Shown here: positions 39,201 through 50,635 of the stretch, in pieces | Layout: every line of letters starts with the position of its first letter | Position numbering within the stretch: position 1 is the first letter of the stretch | NCBI GenBank assembly: GCA_007135095.1 | Contig: SLJO01000048.1 | Location: 1-61,180, forward strand | DNA: 61,180 bases | Origin: Bacteroidales bacterium | Lineage (GTDB): Bacteria; Bacteroidota; Bacteroidia; Bacteroidales; PUMT01 | Direction of reading: 5' to 3' | Program-made: the position numbers and the translations under genes | The notes under the pieces: generated by a model | What the model saw: only the letters and a program-made list of their open reading frames with translations | Databases searched by the model: none | Told to the model about the DNA's origin: nothing

Positions 39201-39642
39201 TGGATTCAGGATTGTCAGGGTCATGCCGGTAAGCGAGGAAAGTGCCGGCGGTCCTGTCAAATTTATTCAGGCCGTCCTGGGTGCCGGCCCAGATATTACC
39301 GTCCCTATCCTCAATGACCGACTGTATATTGCTGTTGGAAAGTGAAGAAGGATCAGATGGCTGATGACGGTAAACTACAAACTCGTAACCGTTAAACTTG
39401 TTCAGTCCGTCCTGTGTCCCGATCCACAAAAAACCGTAGGAATCCTGTATTATCGTATTAACCGATATCTGCGACAGGCCATGTTCGAGGCCGTAGCGGT
39501 AGGTCCGCCAGTTATCCTTTGCCGCCGTTAAGCGCGGCAGCATGCCAAAAGCAACCAGAAACACCAGGAATAGCCTGCTCAGCGCATAAACAACGAAATC
39601 CCGTTGTAATAACTTTTTATTCAGCAGTTCTGGATTGGTCAT
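36256..39642 (-). CDS. Two-component-regulator propeller (Reg_prop) + Y_Y_Y + SpoIIE-type PP2C phosphatase
   Basis: 1128 aa; many WIGTxDGLNKF repeats, Y_Y_Y domain (YKLEGLEDNWKYPGNRRIANYSRIPSGTYIFRVRGSN), TM, coiled coil, IVSGDFYWV...AVIDCTGHGVPGAFMSIIG. Confidence 0.9.
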   Translation of the reverse strand: MTNPELLNKKLLQRDFVVYALSRLFLVFLVAFGMLPRLTAAKDNWRTYRYGLEHGLSQISVNTIIQDSYGFLWIGTQDGLNKFNGYEFVVYRHQPSDPSSLSNSNIQSVIEDRDGNIWAGTQDGLNKFDRTAGTFLAYRHDPDNPESISSNNIYCVYQDRSGVIWLKTQWGIDRLDPETAVFTRFLHYNDELNYISGNNYFTIYEDTKDRLWAGSKDGLFFFNRDSEEFTRYYHDPSTPGSISNDNVQALYETADGYFLVGTQNGLNIFDADKGSFSSFHTHHPPGMRSRINSINSISEDKKGTVWVATDGGLYTFSPDKGQFSSFSQESVSALFSDLETSAVLEDRSGNLWIGTFDGLYMVDAKNKFTTYRIHDYMPEAPRASTFIASVNQAGNNNLWIGTWGGGLFNLDRLTGEVTHYSSNSSQRDRLISNDFIHVIFRDSMGRIILGTRDGLEIYRGERPGFESFCPSSNKEDCLVFNSNRVYCIYEDSRQTMWVGTRHGLHSFRGDSLTSYYHNPRDTASIASDQANDIIECREGYIWVATAGGLSRLNRETGKFMNFHRDPSMGRFSLSNNELTSLHQDSSGNLWVGSVAGLNRFFPGTGSFIVFSEMEGLPNNLIYSILEDNAGHLWLGTNHGLARFDPVSLDISVYDVADGLQSYEFNLGASFRSHNGELFFGGVAGLNAFFPDEIELNHTIPTLVLTSFEVSSPQGTRVINVKGKNEIVLPHDQNSVSIEFAALDFTRPGKNKYAYKLEGLEDNWKYPGNRRIANYSRIPSGTYIFRVRGSNNDGVWNEEGLALKIIVQTPWWQSVYAWILYAIITVFAIYLTVLYSTSRLRNANLLLREKELASAEISRQKEELTLKNNNITDSINYAKRIQLAMMPNSSHFATLFPESFVYYKSKDIVSGDFYWVNQIDHRVFLAVIDCTGHGVPGAFMSIIGYELLRNIINVKGISRPSEILNMLNDDFSGIFKQGEDKDFSFRDGMDIGFCVIDKKNSRLEFAGAFSPLYLVRNNSVIEIKGNRFSVGLMEDINDEKFENHSLKLQKNDMIYLFSDGYPDQFGGEEGKKFKYRRFRHLLLNIHTLPASRQMELLDQSIVSWMGVHEQVDDILIMGVRPGLGDEQEA

Positions 39643-39740
39643 ATTAACGATAAATACCAGGAATGGTTTACCGGTCAGCTATCCTGTTATTGTAACCGCT
39701 AATTTAATATTTCTTCTGTACACAGCAACAGCAGGGAAAT

Positions 39741-39766
39741 AAAAAAACCGGCCAGGCAGGACCGGT
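39741..39766 (-). terminator. Intrinsic terminator downstream of gltA
   Basis: Minus strand: ACCGG-TCCTGCCTGG-CCGGT followed by a T tract (aaaaaaaccggccaggcaggaccggt on +). Confidence 0.6.
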
Positions 39767-39788
39767 ATGTTCCAGCGCCCGGCAGGAA

Positions 39789-41093
39789 TCACATTCCGGC
39801 CTGCTCCTTAAACCATTCCAGCGGGTGCGAGGTGGGTCTTTCGATGGGCATGCCATAGGCCCTGTCCCACAGGAGCTGGGCAAGAACCCCCAGCGACCTG
39901 GATACCCCGAAAAGACAGGTATAGAACTCAAATTCCTTGATGCCATAATGAAGCAGAAGGACACCGGAACCGGCATCCACATTCGGCCATGGATTCTTGA
40001 TCTTCTGCACGCTGCCCAATACCTCGGGAACAACCTCAAAAAGGCATTCCACTGTCCTGAACAACGCGTCGCCGGGAAGGTATTTTTTCCCGAACTCAAA
40101 CTGCGCGGTGAACCGCGGATCTGTTTTCCTTAGTACCGCATGCCCGTATCCTGGTATTACCTTGCCTTCATTAATCTGCCGGATAACATAATCACGGATT
40201 TTAACTTTGTCGTCGCAGGAGTAGCCGATTTCCTTTTGCATGGCAAGCACCCATCTTATAACCTCCTGATTGGCAAAGCCATGCAATGGGCCTGCAAGTC
40301 CGGTCATGCCGGCTGCATAGGAATAATAGGGATTGCTGAGGGCAGATCCGACAAGGTGACTGGTATGGGCGGAAACATTTCCGCCTTCATGATCGGCATG
40401 CAGGAACATGTACAGCCTCATCAGCCTGAATACTTCAAGGGTATCGTAGCCCATCATATGGGCAAGATTTGCCGCCCAGTCGAGCGATTTATCGGGTTCA
40501 ATCTGCTTGTTGTCATGATACATCCTGCGGTATATGTAGGCAGCGATACGGGGAAGGCGTGCAATCAGATCCATTATATCCTCATAGGTTGAATCCCAGT
40601 AATCCTGCTTTCCTGTTCCTTCCATATAGGCATGCAGGAATTTGGAGTCTGATGCCATTGAAAGAATTGCAGTGGAGAATTGTACCATCGGCCTTGAATC
40701 AAGGGGCATGGCATCCAGTACCTTATATACATAATCGGGAAGATTCGAGCGCTCCGCCCAGTTCCTGCTGATACCGGCTACATCCTCATCTGAGGGCAAC
40801 TCGCCGATCATCATAAGATAAAACAGGCCCTCCGGAAGCGGTTCGCCTTCAGGATTCGCCTTGGGCAGCATTTTACGAAGTTCGGGAATTGAATATCCCC
40901 TGAATCGTATTCCTTCCTCCGGATCAAGTTTCGAAGTATCTGTTAAAAGACTCACTGTCCCTTTCATACCGCTTAGAACGCTGCCGATAGTGACGGTTCC
41001 TATTTCCGTGCCGGCATGTTCCGTCATGAGCTTCTTAAAATCTGCCACTCTGGGCAGTGCCTTTTCTACAAATTTCTTTTTTAACTGATCCAT
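39789..41093 (-). CDS. gltA: Citrate synthase
   Basis: EEGIRFRGYSIPELRK, LYMFLHADHEGGNVSAHTSHLVGSAL, PGYGHAVLRKTDPRF; MDQLKKKF start at 41093 preferred over ORF start 41141. Confidence 0.93.
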   Translation of the reverse strand: MDQLKKKFVEKALPRVADFKKLMTEHAGTEIGTVTIGSVLSGMKGTVSLLTDTSKLDPEEGIRFRGYSIPELRKMLPKANPEGEPLPEGLFYLMMIGELPSDEDVAGISRNWAERSNLPDYVYKVLDAMPLDSRPMVQFSTAILSMASDSKFLHAYMEGTGKQDYWDSTYEDIMDLIARLPRIAAYIYRRMYHDNKQIEPDKSLDWAANLAHMMGYDTLEVFRLMRLYMFLHADHEGGNVSAHTSHLVGSALSNPYYSYAAGMTGLAGPLHGFANQEVIRWVLAMQKEIGYSCDDKVKIRDYVIRQINEGKVIPGYGHAVLRKTDPRFTAQFEFGKKYLPGDALFRTVECLFEVVPEVLGSVQKIKNPWPNVDAGSGVLLLHYGIKEFEFYTCLFGVSRSLGVLAQLLWDRAYGMPIERPTSHPLEWFKEQAGM

Positions 41094-41185
41094 AGTTTTG
41101 TTTTTCATGATAATTGTCATAAAGCTAATAAAATTCATCAATTATGCCAAATATTCATTTTGAATTGTACCTGTTTTTCCAACAC

Positions 41186-41210
41186 AAAAAGGGGGAAGTT
41201 CCCCCTTTTT
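41186..41210 (-). terminator. Intrinsic, near-symmetric terminator downstream of eno
   Basis: aaaaagggggaagttcccccttttt: 10-bp stem with 5-nt loop, A/T tracts on both sides. Confidence 0.8.
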
Positions 41211-41231
41211 GACAAATTATGCAAAATCAAC

Positions 41232-42533
<1,302 letters not shown>

Positions 42534-42614
42534 TTAAAAGTAAATAAAAGAATTATTTGCAAAAAAAGGACAAGGAATTATCTCCTCATCCTTTCCAGAA
42601 AATTTTTTTGAATG

Positions 42615-43535
42615 CTATTCTGTCTTTTTCCCGTCCGGGTTATCCTTGTCCTCATCAGATGGATTTTCATCCTTTTCGGACGCAGTCTCCTGCTTCTTCT
42701 CACCGGTTTCAGGGGCTTCCTTTTCGTCTTCGGCTGCGGGAGCCTTCTCCTTTGGCGGGGCTTCCTTTTCGCCTTCGGCTGCGGGGGCCTTTTCCTTTGA
42801 CGGGGCTTCCTTTTCGCCTTCAGCTGCGGGAGCCTTCTCCTTTGACGGGGCTTCCTTTTCGCCTTCAGCTGCGGGAGCCTTCTCCTTTGACGGGGCTTCC
42901 TTTTCGCCTTCGGCTGCGGGGACCTTCTCCTTTGACGGGGCTTCCTTTTCGCCTTCGGCTGCGGGGACCTTCTCCTTTGACGGGGCTTCTTTTTCGCCTT
43001 CGGCTGCGGGTGCCTTCTCCTGCTGACTGCTTTCTGATTTTATGTCCTTTTCAGAGGGTGGCTGCGGCTGACTGGCGGAGGTTGCTTTTTCCGCTCCGTC
43101 TTCTGATTTCTTCCCGCGTGAGCGGCGCCTTCTTTTTGCTGCCGGTTTGGCTTCCTTGGTTGCGGCGAGCATGTTCTCGTTATAATCGACCAGCTCGATA
43201 ATGCACATATCGGCATTATCGCCCAGCCGGTTGCCTGTTTTAAGTATCCTGGTATACCCGCCCGGCCGGTCGGCAATTTTCAGGGACACTTCCCGGAATA
43301 ATTCAGAAACAGCATATTTATTTTTCAGGTAACTGAAAACCATCCTCCTCGAATGAGTGGAGTCAGTTTTGGATTTGGTGATCAGGGGCTCAACATAAAC
43401 TCTTAATGCCTTGGCTTTTGCTACAGTGGTTGATATACGCTTGTGCATTATCAGCGAAGATGCCATGTTGGCCAGCATTGCTTTTCTGTGAGAACTGGTT
43501 CTTCCTAAATGATTTAACTTCTTTCTGTGTCTCAT
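42615..43535 (-). CDS. rplQ: 50S ribosomal protein L17 with long low-complexity C-terminal extension
   Basis: N-terminus [35 protein letters not shown]-terminal 15-aa repeats rich in K/E/A/P. Confidence 0.94.
   Translation of the reverse strand: MRHRKKLNHLGRTSSHRKAMLANMASSLIMHKRISTTVAKAKALRVYVEPLITKSKTDSTHSRRMVFSYLKNKYAVSELFREVSLKIADRPGGYTRILKTGNRLGDNADMCIIELVDYNENMLAATKEAKPAAKRRRRSRGKKSEDGAEKATSASQPQPPSEKDIKSESSQQEKAPAAEGEKEAPSKEKVPAAEGEKEAPSKEKVPAAEGEKEAPSKEKAPAAEGEKEAPSKEKAPAAEGEKEAPSKEKAPAAEGEKEAPPKEKAPAAEDEKEAPETGEKKQETASEKDENPSDEDKDNPDGKKTE
42712..43026. repeat. 45-bp in-frame tandem repeat (about 7 units) inside rplQ
   Basis: Unit ggggcttccttttcgccttcggctgcgggngccttctcctttgac starts at 42712, 42757, 42802 and onward; encodes [15 protein letters not shown]. 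Confidence 0.92.
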
Positions 43536-43540
43536 TTCTC

Positions 43541-44533
43541 TTATTCCTTGTCTAATTTATATTTCGATATATCCATCCCAAAATTAAGATTCATTGATTC
43601 AAGCAGCTCATCAAGTTCTGTAAGGGATTTTTTGCCAAAATTCCTGAATTTAAGCAGATCGTTCTTGTTGAACTTCACGAGGTCTCCCAGGGTATCCACC
43701 TCCGCTGCTTTAAGGCAATTCAATGCCCTTACTGAAAGATCAAGGTCAACTAGCCGTGACTTCAGCAATTGTCTCATATGCAATACCTCCTCATCGAATT
43801 CCTCATGGGCGAATTTCTCATCGGACTCCAAAGTAATCTTTTCGTCAGAAAACAGCATCAGATGATATATCAGGATCTTTGCAGATTCTTTAAGAGCTTC
43901 TTTGGGATGAACAGATCCATCGGTCTGGATTTCAAAAACCAGCTTTTCATAGTCTGTTTTCTGCTCTACGCGGTAATTTTCAACCAGAAACTTGACATTT
44001 TTTACGGGAGTAAATATTGCGTCGACCGTGATAAGGCCGAATTCATTCTCTGCAGGCTTGTTTTCCTCGGAAGGAACATACCCGCGCCCCTTGCTTATAT
44101 TGATCTCAAATTGCAACCTGGTATCAGCCTCCATGCGGCATATAAGGAGGTCGGGATTCAGTACGGAAAACCCGTTGAGATATTTCGACAGGTCTCCTGC
44201 CTTAAATTCTTCCTGCCCCTGTATTGAAACAGACACTTTTTCGCCCTCCGCATCTTCAATCAGCTTTTTAAACCTTACCTGTTTCAGATTAAGTATTATT
44301 TCAGTCACATCTTCAATAACACCGGTTATGGTTGAGAATTCATGATCAACCCCGGAGATCTTTATCCAGGTTATCGCATAACCCTCGAGAGATGAAAGAA
44401 GCACTCTCCTGAGAGAGTTGCCTATTGTCATGCCATAACCCGGTTCAAGAGGACGGAATTCGAATTTACCGAAAGTATCGGTCGATTCGAGCATAATAAC
44501 CTGTTCTGGTTTCTGAAATGTTAATATTGCCAT
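43541..44533 (-). CDS. rpoA: DNA-directed RNA polymerase subunit alpha
   Basis: [32 protein letters not shown]; alpha-[21 protein letters not shown]. Confidence 0.97.
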   Translation of the reverse strand: MAILTFQKPEQVIMLESTDTFGKFEFRPLEPGYGMTIGNSLRRVLLSSLEGYAITWIKISGVDHEFSTITGVIEDVTEIILNLKQVRFKKLIEDAEGEKVSVSIQGQEEFKAGDLSKYLNGFSVLNPDLLICRMEADTRLQFEINISKGRGYVPSEENKPAENEFGLITVDAIFTPVKNVKFLVENYRVEQKTDYEKLVFEIQTDGSVHPKEALKESAKILIYHLMLFSDEKITLESDEKFAHEEFDEEVLHMRQLLKSRLVDLDLSVRALNCLKAAEVDTLGDLVKFNKNDLLKFRNFGKKSLTELDELLESMNLNFGMDISKYKLDKE

Positions 44534-44540
44534 TACAATT

Positions 44541-45149
44541 TTATTTTGAATACAATTCTACAATCAATTGTTCTTTTATATTTTCCGGAATATCTTCCCT
44601 TTCAGGCATATTCAGAAACCTTCCTGTCATTTTCTCAGAATCCCATTCGAGCCATGAGTATGCATTTCGCCTGCTGCTGATCAGTGATTCGGTTATGGAC
44701 TCAAGGGATTTGGATTTTTCCCTTACGCCGACAAAATCACCGGCCTTGACGATATACGAAGGTATGTTGACTACTTTCCCGTTTACGGTGATATGCCTGT
44801 GTGAAACAAGCTGCCTTGCGCCTGCGCGGGTTGGTCCTATGCCCATGCGGTAGACTACGTTGTCCAGGCGGGATTCAAGCAACTTAAGCAAAGCCTCGCC
44901 TGTAATCCCCTTGGAGCGGGATGCTCTTTTGAACAGATTGAGAAACTGGCGTTCAAGCACACCATATGTGTACTTGGCTTTTTGCTTTTCCTGAAGCTGC
45001 ACACCGTATTCGGAAGTTTTCTTCCTTCTCCGCATATTTCCATGCATTCCAGGGGGGTAATTTTTCTTCTCAAGCACCTTGTCGGGTCCGAATATCGGTT
45101 CTCCGAATTTTCTGGCTATTTTTGTTCTTGGTCCTGTATATCTTGCCAT
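44541..45149 (-). CDS. rpsD: 30S ribosomal protein S4
   Basis: 202 aa; [22 protein letters not shown]4 domain [32 protein letters not shown]. Confidence 0.97.
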   Translation of the reverse strand: MARYTGPRTKIARKFGEPIFGPDKVLEKKNYPPGMHGNMRRRKKTSEYGVQLQEKQKAKYTYGVLERQFLNLFKRASRSKGITGEALLKLLESRLDNVVYRMGIGPTRAGARQLVSHRHITVNGKVVNIPSYIVKAGDFVGVREKSKSLESITESLISSRRNAYSWLEWDSEKMTGRFLNMPEREDIPENIKEQLIVELYSK

Positions 45150-45191
45150 TTCAATGAATAGGTTATAATGTTATATTGTCTCGTCGTTTGA

Positions 45192-45581
45192 TTATACGCG
45201 TCTCCGCTTCGGGGGACGGCAACCGTTGTGAGGCAGTGGTGTTACATCTACTATCTCCGTAACTTCAATGCCTGAGGTATGTATCGTCCTTATTGCAGAT
45301 TCACGCCCGGTACCCGGCCCTTTTACAAAAACCTTGACCTTGCGCAATCCAAGATCATATGCCTTTTTTGAGCAATCTGCTGCCGACACCTGTGCCGCAT
45401 AGGGGGTGTTCTTCTTGGAGCCCCGGAAGCCGTTCTTTCCGGATGATGACCATGAGATGACCTGCCCGTTATTATTTGTCAGGGTAACAATAATGTTATT
45501 AAAGGATGCATGTATGTGTGCCTGACCTACAGACTCAACTTTTACAACTCTCTTTTTTGATGTACCTGCTTTCTTCGCCAT
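45192..45581 (-). CDS. rpsK: 30S ribosomal protein S11
   Basis: [57 protein letters not shown]. Confidence 0.97.
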   Translation of the reverse strand: MAKKAGTSKKRVVKVESVGQAHIHASFNNIIVTLTNNNGQVISWSSSGKNGFRGSKKNTPYAAQVSAADCSKKAYDLGLRKVKVFVKGPGTGRESAIRTIHTSGIEVTEIVDVTPLPHNGCRPPKRRRV

Positions 45582-45590
45582 ATTTACCGG

Positions 45591-45968
45591 TTATTTGGTT
45601 GCCATTTTCTTATTGGCAACAGTTTTCTTTCTGCCCTTACGGGTTCTTGCATTATTCTTAGTACTTTGTCCGCGTACGGGCAATCCTATACGGTGGCGTA
45701 TACCACGGTAACATCCGATGTCCATCAGTCTCTTGATGTTCATCTGAACACTGGAGCGTAATTCACCCTCAACCTTCAGCTTTGCGTTTATAATATTCCG
45801 GATGCTGGACAACTGATCGTCATCCCAGTCTTTTACCTTGACATTGCGGTCAATGCCGGCTTCTTCCAAAATACTAACGGCTGTGCTGTGACCTATTCCG
45901 AAAATATAGGTCAGCCCCACTTCACCCCTTTTGTTTTTTGGTAAATCTACACCAACTATTCTTGCCAT
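45591..45968 (-). CDS. rpsM: 30S ribosomal protein S13
   Basis: [50 protein letters not shown]. Confidence 0.97.
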   Translation of the reverse strand: MARIVGVDLPKNKRGEVGLTYIFGIGHSTAVSILEEAGIDRNVKVKDWDDDQLSSIRNIINAKLKVEGELRSSVQMNIKRLMDIGCYRGIRHRIGLPVRGQSTKNNARTRKGRKKTVANKKMATK

Positions 45969-46003
45969 AATTTATTTTTAATAATTTACAAACTTAGATA
46001 TAA

Positions 46004-46120
46004 TTACCCTTGTCTTTGTTTGAACTTGGGATTTTTTTTGTTTATCACGTATAAACGCCCCTTTCTTCGGACGATTTTACAATCTGCACTTCTTTTCTTT
46101 ACTGATGCTCTGACCTTCAT
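46004..46120 (-). CDS. rpmJ: 50S ribosomal protein L36
   Basis: Not in ORF track (38 aa); manual translation [38 protein letters not shown]. Confidence 0.95.
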   Translation of the reverse strand: MKVRASVKKRSADCKIVRRKGRLYVINKKNPKFKQRQG

Positions 46121-46135
46121 TTCACACTGATTTAG

Positions 46136-46354
46136 TTATTTATACCTGTAGCATATTCTGCCTTTTGAAAGATCGTACGGAGACATCTCGACCTTTACCT
46201 TGTCGCCTGGCAGAATTTTAATATAATGCATCCGCATTTTACCGGAAATATGAGCAATAATAGTATGGCCGTTTTCCAGTTCAACCTTAAACATTGCATT
46301 GGATAAGGCTTCAACAATTGTACCATCCTGCTCTATGGCCTTTTGTTTTGCCAT
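46136..46354 (-). CDS. infA: Translation initiation factor IF-1
   Basis: 72 aa; [53 protein letters not shown]. Confidence 0.97.
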   Translation of the reverse strand: MAKQKAIEQDGTIVEALSNAMFKVELENGHTIIAHISGKMRMHYIKILPGDKVKVEMSPYDLSKGRICYRYK

Positions 46355-47166
46355 GGTAGTCCCTTGTTTTTATTAATTAATACCTCTTCAATATATTCAA
46401 ATGTTGACAATATGTCGGGCCGGTCCTTTTCAACAACAACGGCCAGCTCATAATGGGCCGAAGGCTGCTTGTCGCGGGTACGGATGGTCCAGCCATCGTT
46501 TTCCTGCACTATGCCCTTGCCTCCGAGGTTAATCATAGGCTCTATGCAGAGGACCATTCCCTTTTTAAGCAAGGCTCCCTTGCCGCGGCGTCCGTAATTT
46601 GGAATTTCGGGTTTTTCGTGAAGGCTTTGACCCAAACCATGACCCACCATCTCCCTTACGACAGAAAACCCTGCCTTTTCTGCATGCTCCTGTACGGCAT
46701 ATCCGATATCGCCAACACGCTTCCCGACAATTGCATGCTCTATACCCCTGAACAACGCTTCGTAGGTTACCCTGAGCAATTCAGCAACTTCGGCGGCAAT
46801 TTCCCCTACTGCATAGGTATAGGCTGTGTCACCGTAATACCCGTTCATCTTAACGCCGCAATCGACAGAAACAATATCCCCTTCTTTCAGCACATACGAT
46901 GAAGGAATTCCATGAACGACCTGTGAATTAACAGAAGTACACAGCGTGCCGGGAAATCCGTTGTATCCCTTGAAGCCTGGCAACGCGCCGTGATCGAGTA
47001 TATACTCTTCGGCTACCCGGTCCAGTTCAAGGGTGGTAACGCCCGGCCTGATGATCCCTGCAATCTCTGCCAGTGTTTTGGATACAAGCAGATTGCACTC
47101 CCTCATAATTTCTATCGCATCTCCTGTTTTGTCTTTCAACATCAAAGAACTTGTATTTAAAGTCAA
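46333..47166 (-). CDS. map: Methionine aminopeptidase type I
   Basis: [75 protein letters not shown]; start could be 47142. Confidence 0.95.
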   Translation of the reverse strand: MTLNTSSLMLKDKTGDAIEIMRECNLLVSKTLAEIAGIIRPGVTTLELDRVAEEYILDHGALPGFKGYNGFPGTLCTSVNSQVVHGIPSSYVLKEGDIVSVDCGVKMNGYYGDTAYTYAVGEIAAEVAELLRVTYEALFRGIEHAIVGKRVGDIGYAVQEHAEKAGFSVVREMVGHGLGQSLHEKPEIPNYGRRGKGALLKKGMVLCIEPMINLGGKGIVQENDGWTIRTRDKQPSAHYELAVVVEKDRPDILSTFEYIEEVLINKNKGLPWQNKRP

Positions 47167-48494
47167 ATGCCTCCCCCGCTTCTGCCCTTTATCCTTCCCG
47201 ATTTCATCAGTCCGTCATAATGCCGCATAAGCAGATGGCTTTCTATTTGCTGCAATGTATCAAGTACAACACCAACCATTATAAGCAGCGAAGTTCCGCC
47301 GTAAAACTGGGCAAAAGTTGAGGTGACCCCGGCAATCATCGCAAAAGCAGGCAATATTGCAACCAGTGCAAGGAATAATGATCCCGGCAGGGTGATTCGC
47401 GACATCACAGTATCCAGGAACTCAACAGTCCTTTTTCCCGGTTTGACCCCGGGAATAAACCCGCCGTTACGCTTCATATCCTCGGCCATCTGCCCCGGAT
47501 TAATAGTTACAGCGGTATAGAAATAGGTAAACAGTATTATAAGAACGGCAAAGGTAAAGTTGTACCAGAACCCTGTAAAATCGCTGAATGCCGCGGCAAA
47601 TCCGGTGAGTCCCGGCGCAAAGCCTGACACCGTTAATGGTATGAACATAAGGGCCTGGGCAAAAATAATGGGCATAACGCCGGCGGAATTAACCTTGAGC
47701 GGTATATATTGCCTGACACCGCCATATTGTTTATTCCCCACGATCCGTTTGGCATACTGTACAGGTATGCGTCTTGTTCCCTGGACCAGGAGTATTACAC
47801 CCATAAATATAAAGAACAGCACCACCATTTCAACAATAAACACAATAAGTCCGCCGCCGGCCTGCGCCTCAAGCCTTGCAAAGAATTCGGCAAACAGTGC
47901 AAAGGGCAGCCTGGCGATTATACCCACCATAATAATCAGTGATATCCCGTTGCCTATGCCCTTGTCGGTGATGCGCTCTCCCAGCCACATCACGAACATT
48001 GTGCCGGCAATAAGAATAATGACCGATGAAATCCAGAAAAACGGACCGGTAATAACAAATGCATCTGCCCCGACCTGGACCTGGAGGTTCCTCAGATAGG
48101 CGGGACCCTGGAATATAAGTATAAAGACGGTCAGGTACCGGGTGATTTGATTGATCTTTCGCCTGCCGCTTTCTCCTTCCCTCTGAAGCTTCTGAAAATA
48201 AGGGATCGCAATACCCAGAAGCTGAACAACGATGGAAGCCGAGATGTAAGGCATGATACCCAGCGCAAAGATGGAGGCATTTGCAAAGGCTCCGCCGGAA
48301 AACATGTCCAGCAAACCAAGGATTCCGTCTGCCGTCTGCTCGCGCAGGGCGCTGAGCTGCGTGGGATCAATTCCTGGCAGTACCACAAATGAGCCAAGCC
48401 GGTAAATCATTAATATACCAAGGGTATAAAGTATCCTTGACCGGAGATCCTCGATCTTAAAAATGTTCTTTATGGTTTCAATGAAAGACTTCAT
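47163..48494 (-). CDS. secY: Preprotein translocase subunit SecY
   Basis: 443 aa; GIMPYISASIVVQLL, YFYTAVTINPGQMAEDMKRNGGFIPGVKPGKRT. Confidence 0.97.
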   Translation of the reverse strand: MKSFIETIKNIFKIEDLRSRILYTLGILMIYRLGSFVVLPGIDPTQLSALREQTADGILGLLDMFSGGAFANASIFALGIMPYISASIVVQLLGIAIPYFQKLQREGESGRRKINQITRYLTVFILIFQGPAYLRNLQVQVGADAFVITGPFFWISSVIILIAGTMFVMWLGERITDKGIGNGISLIIMVGIIARLPFALFAEFFARLEAQAGGGLIVFIVEMVVLFFIFMGVILLVQGTRRIPVQYAKRIVGNKQYGGVRQYIPLKVNSAGVMPIIFAQALMFIPLTVSGFAPGLTGFAAAFSDFTGFWYNFTFAVLIILFTYFYTAVTINPGQMAEDMKRNGGFIPGVKPGKRTVEFLDTVMSRITLPGSLFLALVAILPAFAMIAGVTSTFAQFYGGTSLLIMVGVVLDTLQQIESHLLMRHYDGLMKSGRIKGRSGGGI

Positions 48495-48500
48495 GTAGAA

Positions 48501-48947
48501 TTAAATTTTTACCGCGGTGCCACCTGATTTCTCAATTGCTTCCTGTGCCGATGCTGAAAATGCATGGGCCCTGACCTCAAGCTTTGCTTCAAGTGTTCCC
48601 CCGCCAAGTATTTTTACCAGGTCGTTCCTGGAGGCAAATCCTGCATTAACAAGAGTCTGAATATCTATTTCGGTAATACCGCTTTTTTCAGCAAGGCCCT
48701 GCAATGCATCAATATTTATACCCTTATAGGATTTGCGGTTGACGTTTTTGAAACCGTACTTTGGAACTCTTCGCTGCAGGGGCATCTGTCCTCCCTCGAA
48801 TCCGGCTGTCCGGCTATATCCCGAGCGTGATTTTTGTCCCTTGTGTCCTTTTGTGGCGGTTCCCCCCCGGGTGGATCCCTCTCCCCTGCCAAGCCTTTTA
48901 TTGGTTCTGACCGATCCTTTGGCGGGTTTTAAATTACTCAAATCCAT
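48501..48947 (-). CDS. rplO: 50S ribosomal protein L15
   Basis: MDLSNLKPAKGSVRTNKRLGRGEGSTRGGTATKGHKGQKSRSGYS. Confidence 0.97.
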   Translation of the reverse strand: MDLSNLKPAKGSVRTNKRLGRGEGSTRGGTATKGHKGQKSRSGYSRTAGFEGGQMPLQRRVPKYGFKNVNRKSYKGINIDALQGLAEKSGITEIDIQTLVNAGFASRNDLVKILGGGTLEAKLEVRAHAFSASAQEAIEKSGGTAVKI

Positions 48948-48962
48948 ATCCTTAATCTATTA

Positions 48963-49145
48963 TTATTTAACCTCTTCAATTTTAAGCAAATGACGCACCT
49001 TATGCAGCATACCCAAAACCTGGGGTGTGGCTTCCGCCTCAACACTGTTGCTTATCCGTTTCAGTCCCAGTGCCTCCAAAGTCTTCTTTTGCCGCTGGGT
49101 ACTTCCTATCTTGCTTTTTACCTGGGTGTATTTAATCTTAGCCAT
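48963..49145 (-). CDS. rpmD: 50S ribosomal protein L30
   Basis: 60 aa; KIKYTQVKSKIGSTQRQKKTLEALGLKRISNSVE. Confidence 0.95.
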   Translation of the reverse strand: MAKIKYTQVKSKIGSTQRQKKTLEALGLKRISNSVEAEATPQVLGMLHKVRHLLKIEEVK

Positions 49146-49161
49146 GATCGTTAATTATATT

Positions 49162-49677
49162 CTATCCGTTAAAAACTCTGTCCAGGGGAATGCCCCTGAG
49201 TTCGGAAATAGTGTGTGCATCACGCAGCTGCATGAGTGCCTCAAAGGTTGCCTTTACAAGGTTATGGGGATTCGACGATCCCTTCGATTTAGCGAGCACA
49301 TCGATAATGCCGACGCTTTCCAGGACGGCACGCATTGCACCTCCGGCAACAACTCCCGTACCATGGGAAGCAGGCTTTATAAATACCTTTGCGCCTCCGT
49401 ATTTGGCAAACTGCTCATGGGGTATCGTTCCTTTGTGGATCGGAATCTTTACCAGATTCTTTTTCGCATCCTCGACACCTTTTGATATTGCGGTGGTTAC
49501 TTCATTGGCTTTACCAAGGCCGTAACCAACAATTCCATCTTCATTACCCACCACCACGATGGCGGAAAAGCTGAAGGTCCTTCCTCCCTTGGTCACTTTG
49601 GTAACCCTCTGTATGCTTACTACGCGGTCTTTCAGCTCCAGATCACTGGTTTTAACTTTTCTGATTGTTGTTGACAT
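49162..49677 (-). CDS. rpsE: 30S ribosomal protein S5
   Basis: [42 protein letters not shown]. Confidence 0.97.
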   Translation of the reverse strand: MSTTIRKVKTSDLELKDRVVSIQRVTKVTKGGRTFSFSAIVVVGNEDGIVGYGLGKANEVTTAISKGVEDAKKNLVKIPIHKGTIPHEQFAKYGGAKVFIKPASHGTGVVAGGAMRAVLESVGIIDVLAKSKGSSNPHNLVKATFEALMQLRDAHTISELRGIPLDRVFNG

Positions 49678-49680
49678 AAC

Positions 49681-50040
49681 CTAAAATTTTAATCCTCCTT
49701 CCCTGGCAGCATCAGCTAAAGCTTTTACCCTGCCATGATATAAATAACCATTCCTGTCGAATACTACACTGGAAATACCTTTTTCCTGGGATTTCTCAGC
49801 TATCAGTTTACCAACCTGTTTTGCCTGTTCGATTTTATTCACCGGGGCGGTTTTCTTCTCCTCCTTTTTCAGGGATGAGGCGGCAGCAAGCGTCTTTCCA
49901 TTCAGATCATCGACCAGTTGGACATACATTTCCTTATTGCTGCGAAACACTGTCATTCGCGGACGCTCCTGCGTTCCGGAAATATTTTTGCGGATCCTCA
50001 TTTTGATCCGTTTTCTTCTTTTGAGCTTAGTTAAAGCCAT
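49681..50040 (-). CDS. rplR: 50S ribosomal protein L18
   Basis: [61 protein letters not shown]. Confidence 0.97.
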   Translation of the reverse strand: MALTKLKRRKRIKMRIRKNISGTQERPRMTVFRSNKEMYVQLVDDLNGKTLAAASSLKKEEKKTAPVNKIEQAKQVGKLIAEKSQEKGISSVVFDRNGYLYHGRVKALADAAREGGLKF

Positions 50041-50064
50041 GATTAGTTACCGATTTTGAATTTA

Positions 50065-50619
50065 TTAAACACTTGCAGACTTGCCGGCTTTCTTCCTGAG
50101 CTGTTCACCCACGTACTTAACGCCTTTACCCTTGTAGGGCTCCGGCTTGCGGAAGGACCTGATTTTCGCCGCCACCTGTCCGATAAGCTGCTTGTCTGTA
50201 CTTTTTAGGGTTATGATTGGGTTGCTGCGCCTCTCAGTTTTGGTCTCAACCTTCACCTCGGGAGGGATTTCAAAATGGATGTCGTGGGAATATCCCAGGC
50301 TCAGCTCAAGCAACTGCCCCTTTGCCTCAGCCCTGAATCCTACTCCGACCAGTTCCTGTTTGATCTCGTAACCATTGGTGATGCCTTCGACCATATTGTA
50401 AACAAGCGAGCGGTAGAGGCCATGCATTGCTTTGGTCTGATTGTCCTCTGATGTCCGGTTAAAGGTTATCTGATTATCTTCAATCCTGACACTTATACGC
50501 GGGTCAACCTGCTGGGAAAGTTCCCCAAGAGGGCCTTTCACCCTTACCAGGTTGTTTTTGTCGACAGTGACATCAACTTTTTCCGGCAATTCTACTGGTA
50601 AATATCCTATTCTAGACAT
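50065..50619 (-). CDS. rplF: 50S ribosomal protein L6
   Basis: MSRIGYLPVELPEKVDV; EPYKGKGVKYVGEQLRKKAGKSA. Confidence 0.97.
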   Translation of the reverse strand: MSRIGYLPVELPEKVDVTVDKNNLVRVKGPLGELSQQVDPRISVRIEDNQITFNRTSEDNQTKAMHGLYRSLVYNMVEGITNGYEIKQELVGVGFRAEAKGQLLELSLGYSHDIHFEIPPEVKVETKTERRSNPIITLKSTDKQLIGQVAAKIRSFRKPEPYKGKGVKYVGEQLRKKAGKSASV

Positions 50620-50635
50620 TGCTATATTCCTCCAA

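Noticed and set aside
42712-43026. CRISPR array
   Set aside because: Repeats are contiguous 45-bp coding units without spacers, in frame inside rplQ.
42557-43201. Plus-strand ORFs (214 aa, 126 aa) with repeated [15 protein letters not shown] / [15 protein letters not shown]
   Set aside because: They are antisense frames of the rplQ 45-bp repeat; the open frames come from the repeat composition.
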